Source: Chitinophagaceae bacterium
GTDB lineage: Bacteria; Bacteroidota; Bacteroidia; Chitinophagales; Chitinophagaceae
Assembly: GCA_017307735.1 (NCBI GenBank)
Contig: JAFKGR010000007.1
Location: forward strand, 62,001 to 126,000
Length of the DNA: 64,000 nt
Reading direction: 5' to 3'
The notes under the pieces were generated by a model. The model made no database searches, had not been told where the DNA came from, and saw nothing but the letters and a program-made list of their open reading frames with translations. This document shows positions 50,975 to 59,505 of this stretch, in pieces; position 1 is the stretch's first letter, and each line of letters begins with the position of its first letter. Made by a program: the position numbers and the translations under genes.

Positions 50975-52903
50975 TCAGATTTTCTCTTCTATCTCTTTTC
51001 TGATCCTGCTGATGAATTCATCCACAGGGAAAGATCCTTCATCTCCTTTGCCATGCCTGCGCACTGCCACTTTTTCTTCGTTCATTTCTTTTTCTCCCAC
51101 AACAACCATATAAGGAACCTTCATCAATTCCGCATCTCTGATTTTCCTTCCGATTTTTTCACTTCTTTCATCAACCTCTGTGCGAATATCAGAATTTTTT
51201 AATTTATGCAAAATGCTCTTTGAGTAATCCAGGAACTTATCGCTGATGGGTAAAATTTTTACCTGTACGGGTGAAAGCCAAACAGGAAATTTCCCTGCAT
51301 AATGTTCCAATAAGAATCCTATGAATCTTTCATGGGTTCCCAATGGTGCGCGGTGAATAATTAACGGGGTTTCAGGCTCATTATTCTGATTGGTAAAAGT
51401 CAGATGAAACCGTTTGCCCTGTGCAAAATCGACCTGGTTGGTAGCAAGGGTAAATTCCCTGCCGATAGCGCTCCAGATTTGTACATCTATTTTTGGCCCG
51501 TAAAAAGCAGCCTCATCTTTGATTTCGACGAATGGAATTTTTGCTTCCATCATCACCTTCCTGACCATTTCTTCAGTTTCTTTCCAAAGCTCCGGTTCAT
51601 TAATGTATTTCTGCCCAAGTTTGGCAGGGTCATGAAGTGAAAGTCGCATCACGTATTTTTCAATCCCGAAAATTTTGAAATATTTCAGGTAGAGATCATT
51701 GACCGCTTTGAATTCCTGAGCAAACTGATCGCGTGAGCAATAAATGTGTGCATCATTCATGTGCAGGCACCTTACGCGCATCAGGCCAAATAGTTCTCCG
51801 CTTTGTTCATACCGGTAACAGGTTCCGTATTCTGCAAGCCGGAGCGGAAGATCTTTGTAGGAGTGTTGTTCTGCTGCAAAAATTTTGTGATGATGCGGAC
51901 AATTCATTGCTTTCAGATAATACTTCACCCCATCCAGTTCCATTGGCGGATACATGCTGTCTTTGTAATAAGGCAAATGCCCGCTGGTCAGGTAAAGGCT
52001 TTCTTTTGCAATGTGGGGTGTTACAACACGTTTGTAACCGGCATCTTCTTCGGTTTTCTTGGCAAGTTTTTCAAGTTCTTCAATGATGATTGTTCCATTG
52101 GGCATCCACAAAGGAAGGCCCGGCCCAACTTCTTCATCAATGGTATAAATCCCCAGTTCCTTTCCAAGTTTGCGATGATCTCTTTTTTTTGCTTCCTCAA
52201 GCATGGCGAGATGCTCATCCAATTCTTTCTGATTGGGAAATGTAACACCATAAATCCGTGTCAGCATTTTGTTCTTCTCGTCTCCTTTCCAGTAGGCGCC
52301 GGCAATACTTGTCAGTTTGATCCCCTTGATAAATCCGGTTGATGGAATATGTGGGCCGCGGCACAAATCGGTAAAATTTCCCTGGGTATAAAAAGTGATG
52401 TGGCCATCTTCAAGCCCCCGGAGCAAATCCAGTTTGTACTCATCTCCTTTTTTTTCAAAATAACTAACAGCTTCGTTCTTGGGAATTTCCTTGCGGATAT
52501 AGGGGTTGTTTTGTTTGGCAAGCTGTTTCATTTTTTGTTCCAGTTTATCCAAATCACTTTCGGTGATGGTTTGTCCCCCCAAATCCATATCATAATAAAA
52601 CCCATTGTCAACCGGGGGGCCTACCCAGAATTTGGTACCGGGAAATAACGATTCCACAGCTTCGGCCATCAGGTGGGCACTGCTGTGCCAAAAGGTGGAT
52701 TTGCCTTCAGCATCATCCCATTTTAAAAAATGAATGGAGGCGTCTTTATGGATGGGCCTGGAAAGGTCCCAGACCTCTCCGTTTACTTTGGATGCGAGTA
52801 TGTTTCTTGCTAAACCTGCAGAGATGGATTGGGCAATCTGCATCGAGGTAATTCCATCTTCATACTGTTTGACTGCTCCATCCGGAAACGTAATATTAAT
52901 CAT
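50975..52903 (-). CDS. thrS: threonyl-tRNA synthetase
   Basis: A class II aminoacyl-tRNA synthetase of about 642 aa. The start at the ATG at 52903 (MINITFPDGAVKQYEDG) is preferred over a GTG three codons upstream. Domains: TGS (1-60), editing/SAD domain (about 65-225, with HSSAHLMAEAV and CRGPHIPSTGF), the catalytic core (about 240-540; MNCPHHHKIFAA, RLAEYGTCYRYE, HMNDAHIYC, PLIIHRAPLGTHERFIG) and the anticodon-binding C-domain (about 545-640; WLSPVQVKILPIS). Zinc ligands in the core (Cys of MNCPHHH, then His) are kept. It is the first gene of the thrS-infC unit. Confidence 0.98.
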   Translation of the reverse strand: MINITFPDGAVKQYEDGITSMQIAQSISAGLARNILASKVNGEVWDLSRPIHKDASIHFLKWDDAEGKSTFWHSSAHLMAEAVESLFPGTKFWVGPPVDNGFYYDMDLGGQTITESDLDKLEQKMKQLAKQNNPYIRKEIPKNEAVSYFEKKGDEYKLDLLRGLEDGHITFYTQGNFTDLCRGPHIPSTGFIKGIKLTSIAGAYWKGDEKNKMLTRIYGVTFPNQKELDEHLAMLEEAKKRDHRKLGKELGIYTIDEEVGPGLPLWMPNGTIIIEELEKLAKKTEEDAGYKRVVTPHIAKESLYLTSGHLPYYKDSMYPPMELDGVKYYLKAMNCPHHHKIFAAEQHSYKDLPLRLAEYGTCYRYEQSGELFGLMRVRCLHMNDAHIYCSRDQFAQEFKAVNDLYLKYFKIFGIEKYVMRLSLHDPAKLGQKYINEPELWKETEEMVRKVMMEAKIPFVEIKDEAAFYGPKIDVQIWSAIGREFTLATNQVDFAQGKRFHLTFTNQNNEPETPLIIHRAPLGTHERFIGFLLEHYAGKFPVWLSPVQVKILPISDKFLDYSKSILHKLKNSDIRTEVDERSEKIGRKIRDAELMKVPYMVVVGEKEMNEEKVAVRRHGKGDEGSFPVDEFISRIRKEIEEKI

Positions 52904-52949
52904 GCTTTTCACGAAATAAATATAGCTTTTATAAGAAAAAACAGGAGCG

Positions 52950-52957
52950 CAAATTTA
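52950..52957 (-). promoter_or_regulatory. -7 box upstream of thrS
   Basis: The minus strand reads TAAATTTG, matching TAnnTTTG, about 47 bp before the thrS start. No clear -33 TTG is at the right distance. Confidence 0.35.
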
Positions 52958-53013
52958 ACTAACTATTAGATTAAGAAACGATTTCTTTACAACCCGTTAG
53001 ATTTAATAACAAT

Positions 53014-53021
53014 TAATTTTG
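53014..53021 (+). promoter_or_regulatory. -7 box upstream of the 387-aa gene
   Basis: TAATTTTG on the plus strand matches TAnnTTTG, 26 bp before the ATG at 53048. It is divergent to the thrS promoter about 57 bp away. Confidence 0.35.
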
Positions 53022-53047
53022 ATTCCTCTACAAAGATTGAAGCGCTC

Positions 53048-54211
53048 ATGAAGAAACCGATTACACTGTTTTTCTTAATGGCATGTTTCAGCGTTATCTA
53101 TGCTCAGTCACAGTCGTTGGCGAACAGGTATTCGAATGGAAAAACCTCACCCAAAGCAGATCTTTCAAAAGTAAATTTTAACGGGCAATGGCGGGGAAGT
53201 TTTGACGAAACCACTCCCAATGTGTTTGGCCTCGTCAGCCAGGTGCGCACCACTTATGTACTTGAACTCGAAGTGAAAGGGAGCAAAGTGGGAGGCTACA
53301 GTTACACTTATTTTAATGATCCGGGAGAAAAAAGATATTATACAATTTGCAGGATAAACGGATATCTGGACCGCAAACTGAACAAGATTGAAATAACCGA
53401 AGTTGAAAGAGTGAAGTACAACACTCCTCCGGATATAATCAATTGTTTTCAGATCCACAGATTGTATTATGTAAAGGGTGATGACAATATGGAATACCTG
53501 AAGGGAGAATGGATTCCCGCTCCAAACCAGAGATGCGGCGGGCAGGGCACTACATTGCTTTCGCGTCAGGTGGTGAAGCGCGTTCCTTTTGGAGTGACTT
53601 TAAACGAAAGAAAGAATCCGCCGTTGAGGCCGATAAGGAAGGAACCGGCAAAGATTGCTAAGAAGCCGGATACACGTGAGGCGACTGCCAGTGCAAAAAC
53701 CCAACCCAGAAATGAGATTTCTCCTAAGCCAAAAGTTGCACCTGACAAAACAGAAACTGAACTTCCAAAAACTTCTCTTGCAACTGAAATTCCGGTTGAA
53801 TCAGAAAAATCGTCTCTTGCAAAACGTGAATTGGAATTGAATAAAGAAGAGCAGCCGGTTTACAAGGGATATGAAAACAGGAAAAAAGATGTGGTCAAAA
53901 CCATCGTGATTGAAAATCCTGTTTTCCAGGTTAATTTGTATGATAACGGAGTAATAGACGGTGACAGTGTATCACTTTTTTACAATGGCAGGCTTATACT
54001 TTCACATAAACGTTTGTCTGATGTTCCAATTACGGTTACCCTGTCTGTCGATAAAAGCCGCAAAGACAATGTACTCACTATGTATGCTGAAAACCTTGGC
54101 ACCATTCCTCCAAATACTGCTTTGATGATTGTCAGAGATGGAGATAAAAGATATGAAGTGAGGATGGAAAGTGATATGGGAAAGAGCGGTACCGTTATTT
54201 TTACCCATTAG
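53048..54211 (+). CDS. hypothetical exported protein with two conserved blocks
   Basis: A 387-aa protein with a signal peptide (MKKPITLFFLMACFSVIYAQ). Block 1 (about 38-185) is beta-rich: FNGQWRGSFDETTPNVFG, TYVLELEVKGSKVGGYSYTY and LKGEWIPAPNQRCGGQGTTL. A Pro/Lys/Thr-rich linker follows (about 190-270, KPDTREATASAKTQPR). Block 2 (about 280-387) reads TIVIENPVFQVNLYDNGVID, GDSVSLFYNGRLILSHKRLS and ends KRYEVRMESDMGKSGTVIFT. I recognise no named family. The linker plus paired beta domains suggests a periplasmic or surface protein that may bridge two partners (inference). Confidence 0.75.
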   Translation: MKKPITLFFLMACFSVIYAQSQSLANRYSNGKTSPKADLSKVNFNGQWRGSFDETTPNVFGLVSQVRTTYVLELEVKGSKVGGYSYTYFNDPGEKRYYTICRINGYLDRKLNKIEITEVERVKYNTPPDIINCFQIHRLYYVKGDDNMEYLKGEWIPAPNQRCGGQGTTLLSRQVVKRVPFGVTLNERKNPPLRPIRKEPAKIAKKPDTREATASAKTQPRNEISPKPKVAPDKTETELPKTSLATEIPVESEKSSLAKRELELNKEEQPVYKGYENRKKDVVKTIVIENPVFQVNLYDNGVIDGDSVSLFYNGRLILSHKRLSDVPITVTLSVDKSRKDNVLTMYAENLGTIPPNTALMIVRDGDKRYEVRMESDMGKSGTVIFTH

Positions 54212-54418
54212 ATTGGGTTTTTATTTTGGTGGTTCAATAAAAAGGCAACAATTATCCTTCTGTATAAATTCTTTTAATTCTTATTCCTTCGAAGAAATAT
54301 GGCGTGATTTTTTATAACCATTATTTATGGTGGTCAATGGTGAATTTTTGTTTTTTAATTTAACATCAATTGTCCTCTGTTTTAACGAAATTTATTATTA
54401 TTAAAAATATTCCAAGTT

Positions 54419-55084
54419 ATGCCGGCTTCACAAAAAACAAAAAAGAAAATCGCCATCTCAAAAGAAGATGTCGTAGAATGGTATATGAATGATGTGCTCG
54501 ACGGAAAAGGGCCAATGAATGTTCATCTTTTTGCAAAAAACCACGGAATTACAGAAGATGAATTCTATCAATTGTTTGGCAGCCTTGTTGCAATTGAAAA
54601 CCATTTCTTCGAATTGATATTCGATAAAACGAAAGAAACCATTCAGAGGTCAAAGCCGTATCAGGATTATTCGGCCAGAGAAAAGTTGCTGGGTTTTTAT
54701 TTTACTTTTTTTGGAAACCTGACCTCCAACAGAAGTTTTGTTCTTCATTTATTGAAACCTTACCGGCTCGAAAATCTCAGGAAACTGAAAGGGCTTCATA
54801 AAAAGTTTACCGCCTACGTTAACGAACTGGATTTTGAAAAAGTTGATCTGAAATATCACAAACTCAACAAGGCAAAGGACATGGCCATAAATGAAGCTGC
54901 ATGGCTGCAATTGTTGTCGGTTATGAGATTCTGGTATAAAGATGAATCGCCGGGGTTCGAAAAGACCGATATTTTTATTGAGAAATTGTTGACAGCAAGT
55001 TTCGATTTAATGAATACAAGGCCTATGAAAAGCGTAACCGATTTAGGTAAATTTATTTTTAAAGAGATGAATCCTGTGAGTTGA
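54419..55084 (+). CDS. TetR-like regulator (C-terminal AefR-type fold) next to ABC1 kinase
   Basis: A 221-aa protein. The N-terminal ~60 residues look like a divergent TetR HTH (ISKEDVVEWYMNDVLDGKG, FAKNHGITEDEFYQLFGSL). The rest is helical: YQDYSAREKLLGFYFTFFGN, FVLHLLKPYRLENLRKLKG and ESPGFEKTDIFIEKLLTASF. TetR-like genes next to AarF/ABC1 kinase genes recur in Bacteroidota. The downstream kinase ATG is 3 bases past this stop, so they are co-translated. The ligand and targets are unknown, and the HTH match is weak, so the call is by fold and context. Confidence 0.65.
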   Translation: MPASQKTKKKIAISKEDVVEWYMNDVLDGKGPMNVHLFAKNHGITEDEFYQLFGSLVAIENHFFELIFDKTKETIQRSKPYQDYSAREKLLGFYFTFFGNLTSNRSFVLHLLKPYRLENLRKLKGLHKKFTAYVNELDFEKVDLKYHKLNKAKDMAINEAAWLQLLSVMRFWYKDESPGFEKTDIFIEKLLTASFDLMNTRPMKSVTDLGKFIFKEMNPVS

Positions 55085-55086
55085 CT

Positions 55087-56388
55087 ATGATAAAAACACT
55101 TGATCATATTCCTGTATCCAAGGTTGCAAGGGCAACCAAATTGATAACGACCGGTGCAAGGATTGGATTTAATTATCTGAATTATTATAAAGATAAGATT
55201 ACACATTCCGAATCGGAAGCACGTTTCAAATTGAACGAAAACAATGCTTCGGATATTTATGACAGCCTGGCCAGCCTGAAAGGAAGTGCATTGAAAGTTT
55301 TGCAAATGCTCAGTATGAACAAGAGCATACTTCCGCCACAGTATATTGAGAAATTTTCATTGTCTCAGTTTTCTGTTCCGCCATTGTCGGCACCGCTTGT
55401 CAACAAAACCTTTCAAAAATATTTTGGTAAACCGCCCGATGAATTATTTGACAAATTTCAGGAAGAAGCTGTAAATGCGGCTACCATCGGGCAGGTTCAC
55501 AAAGCCTGGAAAGATGGGAAAACACTCGCCGTAAAAATTCAATATCCCGGAGTGGCAGAAAGTATCTCATCCGATTTGAAACTTGTAAAACCCATTGCCA
55601 TCCGCATGTTTAATTTGCAGGGAAGTGATAGTGAAAAGTATTTCAGAGAGGTTGAAAATAAATTGCTGGAAGAAACGGATTATATCCTCGAATTAAATCA
55701 GAGTATGGAAATGGCTAAGGCGTGTGCTGCCATTCCTCATTTGAAATTCCCGCAATATTATCCTCAGTGGTCCAATGAAAGAATTATTACAATGGATTTC
55801 ATGGAAGGCCAGCATCTTTCGGAATTTGCCGCGGTAAACAAAGATGAGAAACTGGCAAACAAAATCGGGCAGGCGCTATGGGATTTCTATATGTTTCAGA
55901 TTCACAAACTCAGGAAGATGCAGGCTGATCCGCATCCGGGAAACTTTTTGATTTCCAAAGAAGGAGAGCTCATCGCTATAGATTTTGGTTGCATCAAGTC
56001 CCTCCCCAAGAGTTTTTATAAACCCTATTTTGACCTTCATAAACCAGAAATACTCAATAATCCGGAAGCATTCAGAAAGAAGATGGAGGAGCTTGAGCTG
56101 ATCAGACCCAAAGACGATAAAAAACAGATTCAGTTTTTTACAGAGCTTTTCCATGAAATGATTTTGGTATTTATGACGCCCCTCAGGTATGAGAAATTTG
56201 ATTTTACTGATGTGTCATTTTTTGAAAGAGTGTATAACCTGGCAGAAAAATTCCAGGTTGATACACGGGCCAAGAGAATGAACGGCAATCGCGGATCAAA
56301 ACATTTTATTTACATGAACCGTACTTTTTTCGGGCTTTATTCTTTGTTGCATGATCTGAATGCAAAAAATATAAGGATTCCTTATTAA
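55087..56388 (+). CDS. AarF/UbiB/ABC1-family atypical kinase
   Basis: A 433-aa ABC1 kinase-like protein; I use the ATG at 55087 although a TTG at 55081 overlaps the upstream stop. Signatures: LKGSALKVLQMLSMNKSILP in place of the KxGQ extension (the Gly is replaced by Leu), AATIGQVHKAWKDGKTLAVK with the lysine of the VAIK-like motif, ADPHPGNFLI (catalytic loop) and ELIAIDFGCIKSLP (DFG metal loop). UbiB members assist quinone biosynthesis; others regulate lipids. The altered KxGQ, which normally blocks kinase activity and favours ATPase, deserves attention. A TetR-like gene precedes it and the tRNA-repeat array follows. Confidence 0.88.
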   Translation: MIKTLDHIPVSKVARATKLITTGARIGFNYLNYYKDKITHSESEARFKLNENNASDIYDSLASLKGSALKVLQMLSMNKSILPPQYIEKFSLSQFSVPPLSAPLVNKTFQKYFGKPPDELFDKFQEEAVNAATIGQVHKAWKDGKTLAVKIQYPGVAESISSDLKLVKPIAIRMFNLQGSDSEKYFREVENKLLEETDYILELNQSMEMAKACAAIPHLKFPQYYPQWSNERIITMDFMEGQHLSEFAAVNKDEKLANKIGQALWDFYMFQIHKLRKMQADPHPGNFLISKEGELIAIDFGCIKSLPKSFYKPYFDLHKPEILNNPEAFRKKMEELELIRPKDDKKQIQFFTELFHEMILVFMTPLRYEKFDFTDVSFFERVYNLAEKFQVDTRAKRMNGNRGSKHFIYMNRTFFGLYSLLHDLNAKNIRIPY

Positions 56389-56457
56389 TCTGTTTTCCGT
56401 GCATAATGCTGTACAGCCATGAATTATTTGGTTACAGTTATCGTAGAGCTTTTCTAT

Positions 56458-57067
56458 AAGCACACTGGTGTCCCCGCAGAATTGCAGGGAGGGGTCAAAA
56501 AAATTGAAAGTAAAAGTAGTCATCCAGGAGGTAATAATGATTCGATTTTGAATGAAAATCAGATGGAACCGCGTCTTCTTGTAACTGAGCGGCCAATAAA
56601 AAACCCCGCTGATAAAACGGGGTGACTTTGTGGGAGCACACCTTGTCCCTACAGCATTATAGGGAGGGTTCGGAAAGCATTACTGCTTTGGAATTAGATG
56701 AACCTGAGATTATTGAAGAAATTGGTAAAAGACAAATGAAAAACCCCGCTGATAAAACGGGGTGACTTTGTGGGAGCACACCTTGTCCCTACAGCATTGT
56801 AGGGAGGGTTCGGAAAGTATTACTGCTTTGGAATTGGATGAACCTGAGAAAATTGAAAGAATTGAGAAGAGAGGAAAGACAAATAAAAAAACCCCGCTGA
56901 TAAAACGGGGTGACTTTGTGGGAGCACACCTTGTCCCTACAGCATTGCAGGGAGGGTTCGGAAAGTATTACTGCTTTGGAATTGGATGAACCTGAGAAAA
57001 TTGAAAGAATTGAGAAGAGAGGAAAGACAAATAAAAAAAACCCCGCTGATAAAACGGGGTGACTTTG
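56458..57067. repeat. tandem array of truncated tRNA-Val 3' ends with terminator copies
   Basis: Three near-identical units begin at ACCCCGCT at 56603, 56743 and 56891, then a fourth start at 57040 runs into the intact tRNA. Unit lengths are 140, 148 and 149 bp. A diverged fragment lies at 56458-56500. Each unit has the tRNA terminator hairpin (CCCCG..CGGGG), the last 11 bases of tRNA-Val (TGGGAGCACAC on the plus strand), a 20-base hairpin TCCCTACAGCATTGTAGGGA (one mismatch in two copies), GGTTCGGAAAG, and an AT-rich spacer. The array is inside a 680-bp interval with no real gene; open frames there are stop-light artefacts. Confidence 0.85.
57033..57060 (-). terminator. tRNA-Val terminator
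   Basis: The minus strand reads ACCCCG, loop, CGGGGT then a run of eight T, immediately after the tRNA 3' end. Copies occur in each repeat unit at 56603, 56743 and 56891. Confidence 0.8.
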
Positions 57068-57142
57068 TGGGAGCACACGGGTTCGAACCGCGGACCCTCT
57101 GCTTGTAAGGCAGATGCTCTGAACCAACTGAGCTATGCTCCC
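57068..57142 (-). tRNA. tRNA-Val (anticodon TAC)
   Basis: On the minus strand a full cloverleaf folds: acceptor GGGAGCA pairs with TGCTCCC, D-arm AGCTCAGTTGGTTCAGAGC, anticodon stem TCTGC/GCAGA with loop CTTACAA (anticodon TAC, reading GTA), and T-arm CGCGGTTCGAACCCGTG. The discriminator base is A and no CCA is encoded. A TATATTTG -7 box lies 13 bp upstream and a terminator directly downstream. Three truncated 3' copies lie beyond the terminator. Confidence 0.96.
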
Positions 57143-57154
57143 TTTTTGGGAGTG

Positions 57155-57162
57155 CAAATATA
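57155..57162 (-). promoter_or_regulatory. -7 box of tRNA-Val
   Basis: The minus strand reads TATATTTG, an exact TAnnTTTG, 13 bases before the tRNA 5' end. Confidence 0.5.
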
Positions 57163-57406
57163 GGCGTCACCTTTCAGAAAAAAAATTAATTTTCATGAAA
57201 ATTCTACCTGAATTGTGGCCTTTGACGGATATAAACCCGTTATTCGAAAATTCATGCTGCCGGAAAGTTTTTTTCAATCGAAATAAATTACCTGAACGAC
57301 AGTGCCCGCCTCTGATTCCTGCTATCCACAATCTTTACACAATTTTTTATAAACCCGGGTCTGCCTTGTTTTTTGGGCTATTTTTATTTTTTTAAAGTAT
57401 TGTATT

Positions 57407-58555
57407 ATGCGTTTTTGTTTTTACTCCTGCCTTTTCCTGCTTTTGGGGGTGTTTTTTGTGGGCAATATGTCCTATGCTCAAAGCACCTTGAAATTTAAAT
57501 ACAAGAAGTCAACTTTATATGCCGGAATTGAGGTAGGCTCAAAAGGAGTTAAAATGAGCCTTGTTGAAATGGCCAGGAATTCCAACAGCATTGCTGAATA
57601 TAATGTGGTCAAAGATTCATCTGTAAATACCGATTTCATTTCTTTTACTCCTGTCTCCACCCATGAAACCTTGAATGGCCTCGCCGGCCTCTATCAGACA
57701 GCAATAAAGAAATACCAGATTTCTCCGGACAAAATTTTTGTAGTGGTGAGCAGTGGAGTAAAAGTAACTGCAGACCGGCTCGACAAAAAAGAGTGGATTT
57801 CACACCTCATCGATTCTTTCCGTATCAGGGTGGACGATTCGGATAGAAAAGTGGAAGTGATCGGGCCCGAAGAAGAAGCCCGCCTGTCACATCTCGGCAT
57901 CGTTCCGGATTCAAAAAGATTTTCCACTTTCCTGATTGACATTGGAAGCGGCAATACCAAAGGCGGATATTTTCCCGGACCGGGCATAGACCACATAAAA
58001 TTATTTTCTCTTGATTGGGGCACGAAGAGTATTACCAATGCTGCAAATGAAAGAATGGGCGATGATAAATCCCTGGGGAATTATTACAAACAATTGCAGC
58101 GGGTATTGGCCGGCGAAGCAGACAAAGAAGTGACCTATGCAGTTAACATCAGCGGAGCTTACAACATGAGTGATAACATTGCTTTCAGCGGAGGGGCTTC
58201 ATGGGCAGTAGCCACACTGATGCTCCCTGAAATGCTGGACAATCCCGTTGTGCCGGTCACCTATCAACAGGTACAGGACTTTTTCACCAGGTTATACAAT
58301 GATTACAATGTATTTCTTGCAAAAAATCTGAGTGCTTCTTTGAAAGGTACCCACGCAGAAAAACTGGCTGTTCAGAAAGCGGCATCCACCGTAAATAAAG
58401 TTTTTGACCAAAAACAAATGCTGGCGGGAACAGGATTATTATTGAAAATTATGAGACAATTTGAAGGGATTTATGAGAAGAAACAATTCTATTTGGTAAA
58501 AAATGGACAGGTTGGCTGGATATCTGCATACGTAAATGAGAGCATCCATAAATAA
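57407..58555 (+). CDS. exported Ppx/GppA-like (actin-fold) protein
   Basis: A 382-aa protein with a Sec signal peptide (FLLLGVFFVGNMSYAQS). The rest is like exopolyphosphatase/GppA: YAGIEVGSKGVKMSLVEMA (phosphate 1), DKIFVVVSSGVKVTADRL, EVIGPEEEARLSHLG with the Glu of the catalytic EEEAR, FLIDIGSGNTKGGYF (phosphate 2) and AFSGGASWAVATLM (nucleotide site). The first Asp of DIGS is replaced by Glu. Known Ppx/GppA enzymes are cytoplasmic, so export is unexpected; the motif keeps enough residues for phosphohydrolase or ATP binding, but activity is unproven. It is followed 39 bp later by a membrane coiled-coil protein in the same operon. Confidence 0.8.
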   Translation: MRFCFYSCLFLLLGVFFVGNMSYAQSTLKFKYKKSTLYAGIEVGSKGVKMSLVEMARNSNSIAEYNVVKDSSVNTDFISFTPVSTHETLNGLAGLYQTAIKKYQISPDKIFVVVSSGVKVTADRLDKKEWISHLIDSFRIRVDDSDRKVEVIGPEEEARLSHLGIVPDSKRFSTFLIDIGSGNTKGGYFPGPGIDHIKLFSLDWGTKSITNAANERMGDDKSLGNYYKQLQRVLAGEADKEVTYAVNISGAYNMSDNIAFSGGASWAVATLMLPEMLDNPVVPVTYQQVQDFFTRLYNDYNVFLAKNLSASLKGTHAEKLAVQKAASTVNKVFDQKQMLAGTGLLLKIMRQFEGIYEKKQFYLVKNGQVGWISAYVNESIHK

Positions 58556-58594
58556 TTCCCCTTATTTTTGAAGTGACAAAAATCGACTACCAGG

Positions 58595-59467
58595 ATGGGG
58601 CATTCAAAAAACTTTCTGTTAGCTGTTATCTTTCTGGTGGTTACTTCTATTGCCATTGCTGCAGTAATTGCATGGGGATATTTCTCTTATCTGTCCACAT
58701 CAAAAAAGCAACCTGCAGAAAATACAGCAACAGTTGTAAAGCAAAACGGTACAGGTGACTCCGGGATGAGAGAGACCTATCCTGTCATCAATAGTACCCC
58801 TCCATCATCTGAAGATACTGCTGATGAATTACAAAAGAAACTGGAGGAATTTTCCAAGCTTCAGGCAGAGATTCAGGCCCTGATCGACAATCGAAAAGGT
58901 AGCGAGGCTGATTCTGCATCTGTGCATTTAAAGCAGCTTCAGGAAAGTATTCAATCGCTCGAAGAGAAAAATCAAAGAATTACAGAAGAGAATAAAAAGC
59001 TTTTAAAAACAGTGGATGCATTGTCGGGAAGTTCAAAACGGGCCACAACAAATAATACCACAAGAAGTAATAAGAGAATTCCGGGAACCGCAAGCACATT
59101 GCCTGTCCTGGTTTCCAATCTGAATCTCTATGCACTTACAGGGAGTAATTCGCTTACAACGGTTGCCACTGCCGCCACTTCCCTTCGTTGTTCTTTTAAT
59201 GTTCTGCCAAAGTCTGTACAGTCGGGGGAATTGATGGCCGTTGTTATCAAACCCGACGGGAAGGTATTGCCAAGCGCTCCGTGGGAAAGCGGATTTTTTG
59301 ATACACCCGACGGCAAAAAAATGTATAGCACCCGGATACATTTTAATGCAAACGACAGGCAACTTTCTTTTTCAATTGAACAGGTGAATTTGAAAAGAGG
59401 CACTTACATACTCGAACTATATTACAACGGCGGATTACTGGCCAGCCTGAGAAAAAGTCTTCAATAA
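58595..59467 (+). CDS. single-pass membrane coiled-coil protein, partner of the exported Ppx/GppA-like protein
   Basis: A 290-aa protein with one N-terminal transmembrane helix (residues 8-30, LAVIFLVVTSIAIAAVIAWG), a low-complexity linker, a long coiled coil (about 75-150; ADELQKKLEEFSKLQAEIQA, LKQLQESIQSLEEKNQRITE, ENKKLLKTVDALSG) and a C-terminal beta-domain of about 110 residues (LRCSFNVLPKSVQSGELMAV; GTYILELYYNGGLLASLRKS). AGG lies just before the ATG. It is co-transcribed with the Ppx/GppA-like gene, so they may form a complex at the inner membrane. I do not recognise a named family. Confidence 0.78.
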   Translation: MGHSKNFLLAVIFLVVTSIAIAAVIAWGYFSYLSTSKKQPAENTATVVKQNGTGDSGMRETYPVINSTPPSSEDTADELQKKLEEFSKLQAEIQALIDNRKGSEADSASVHLKQLQESIQSLEEKNQRITEENKKLLKTVDALSGSSKRATTNNTTRSNKRIPGTASTLPVLVSNLNLYALTGSNSLTTVATAATSLRCSFNVLPKSVQSGELMAVVIKPDGKVLPSAPWESGFFDTPDGKKMYSTRIHFNANDRQLSFSIEQVNLKRGTYILELYYNGGLLASLRKSLQ

Positions 59468-59505
59468 TGGTGAGTTGAATGATTTTTTTGACGGAATATT
59501 TTCCA

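Noticed and set aside
56458..57067. CRISPR array
   Set aside because: Unit length 140-149 bp with no short repeats/unique spacers, no cas genes, and clear derivation from the tRNA 3' end and terminator.
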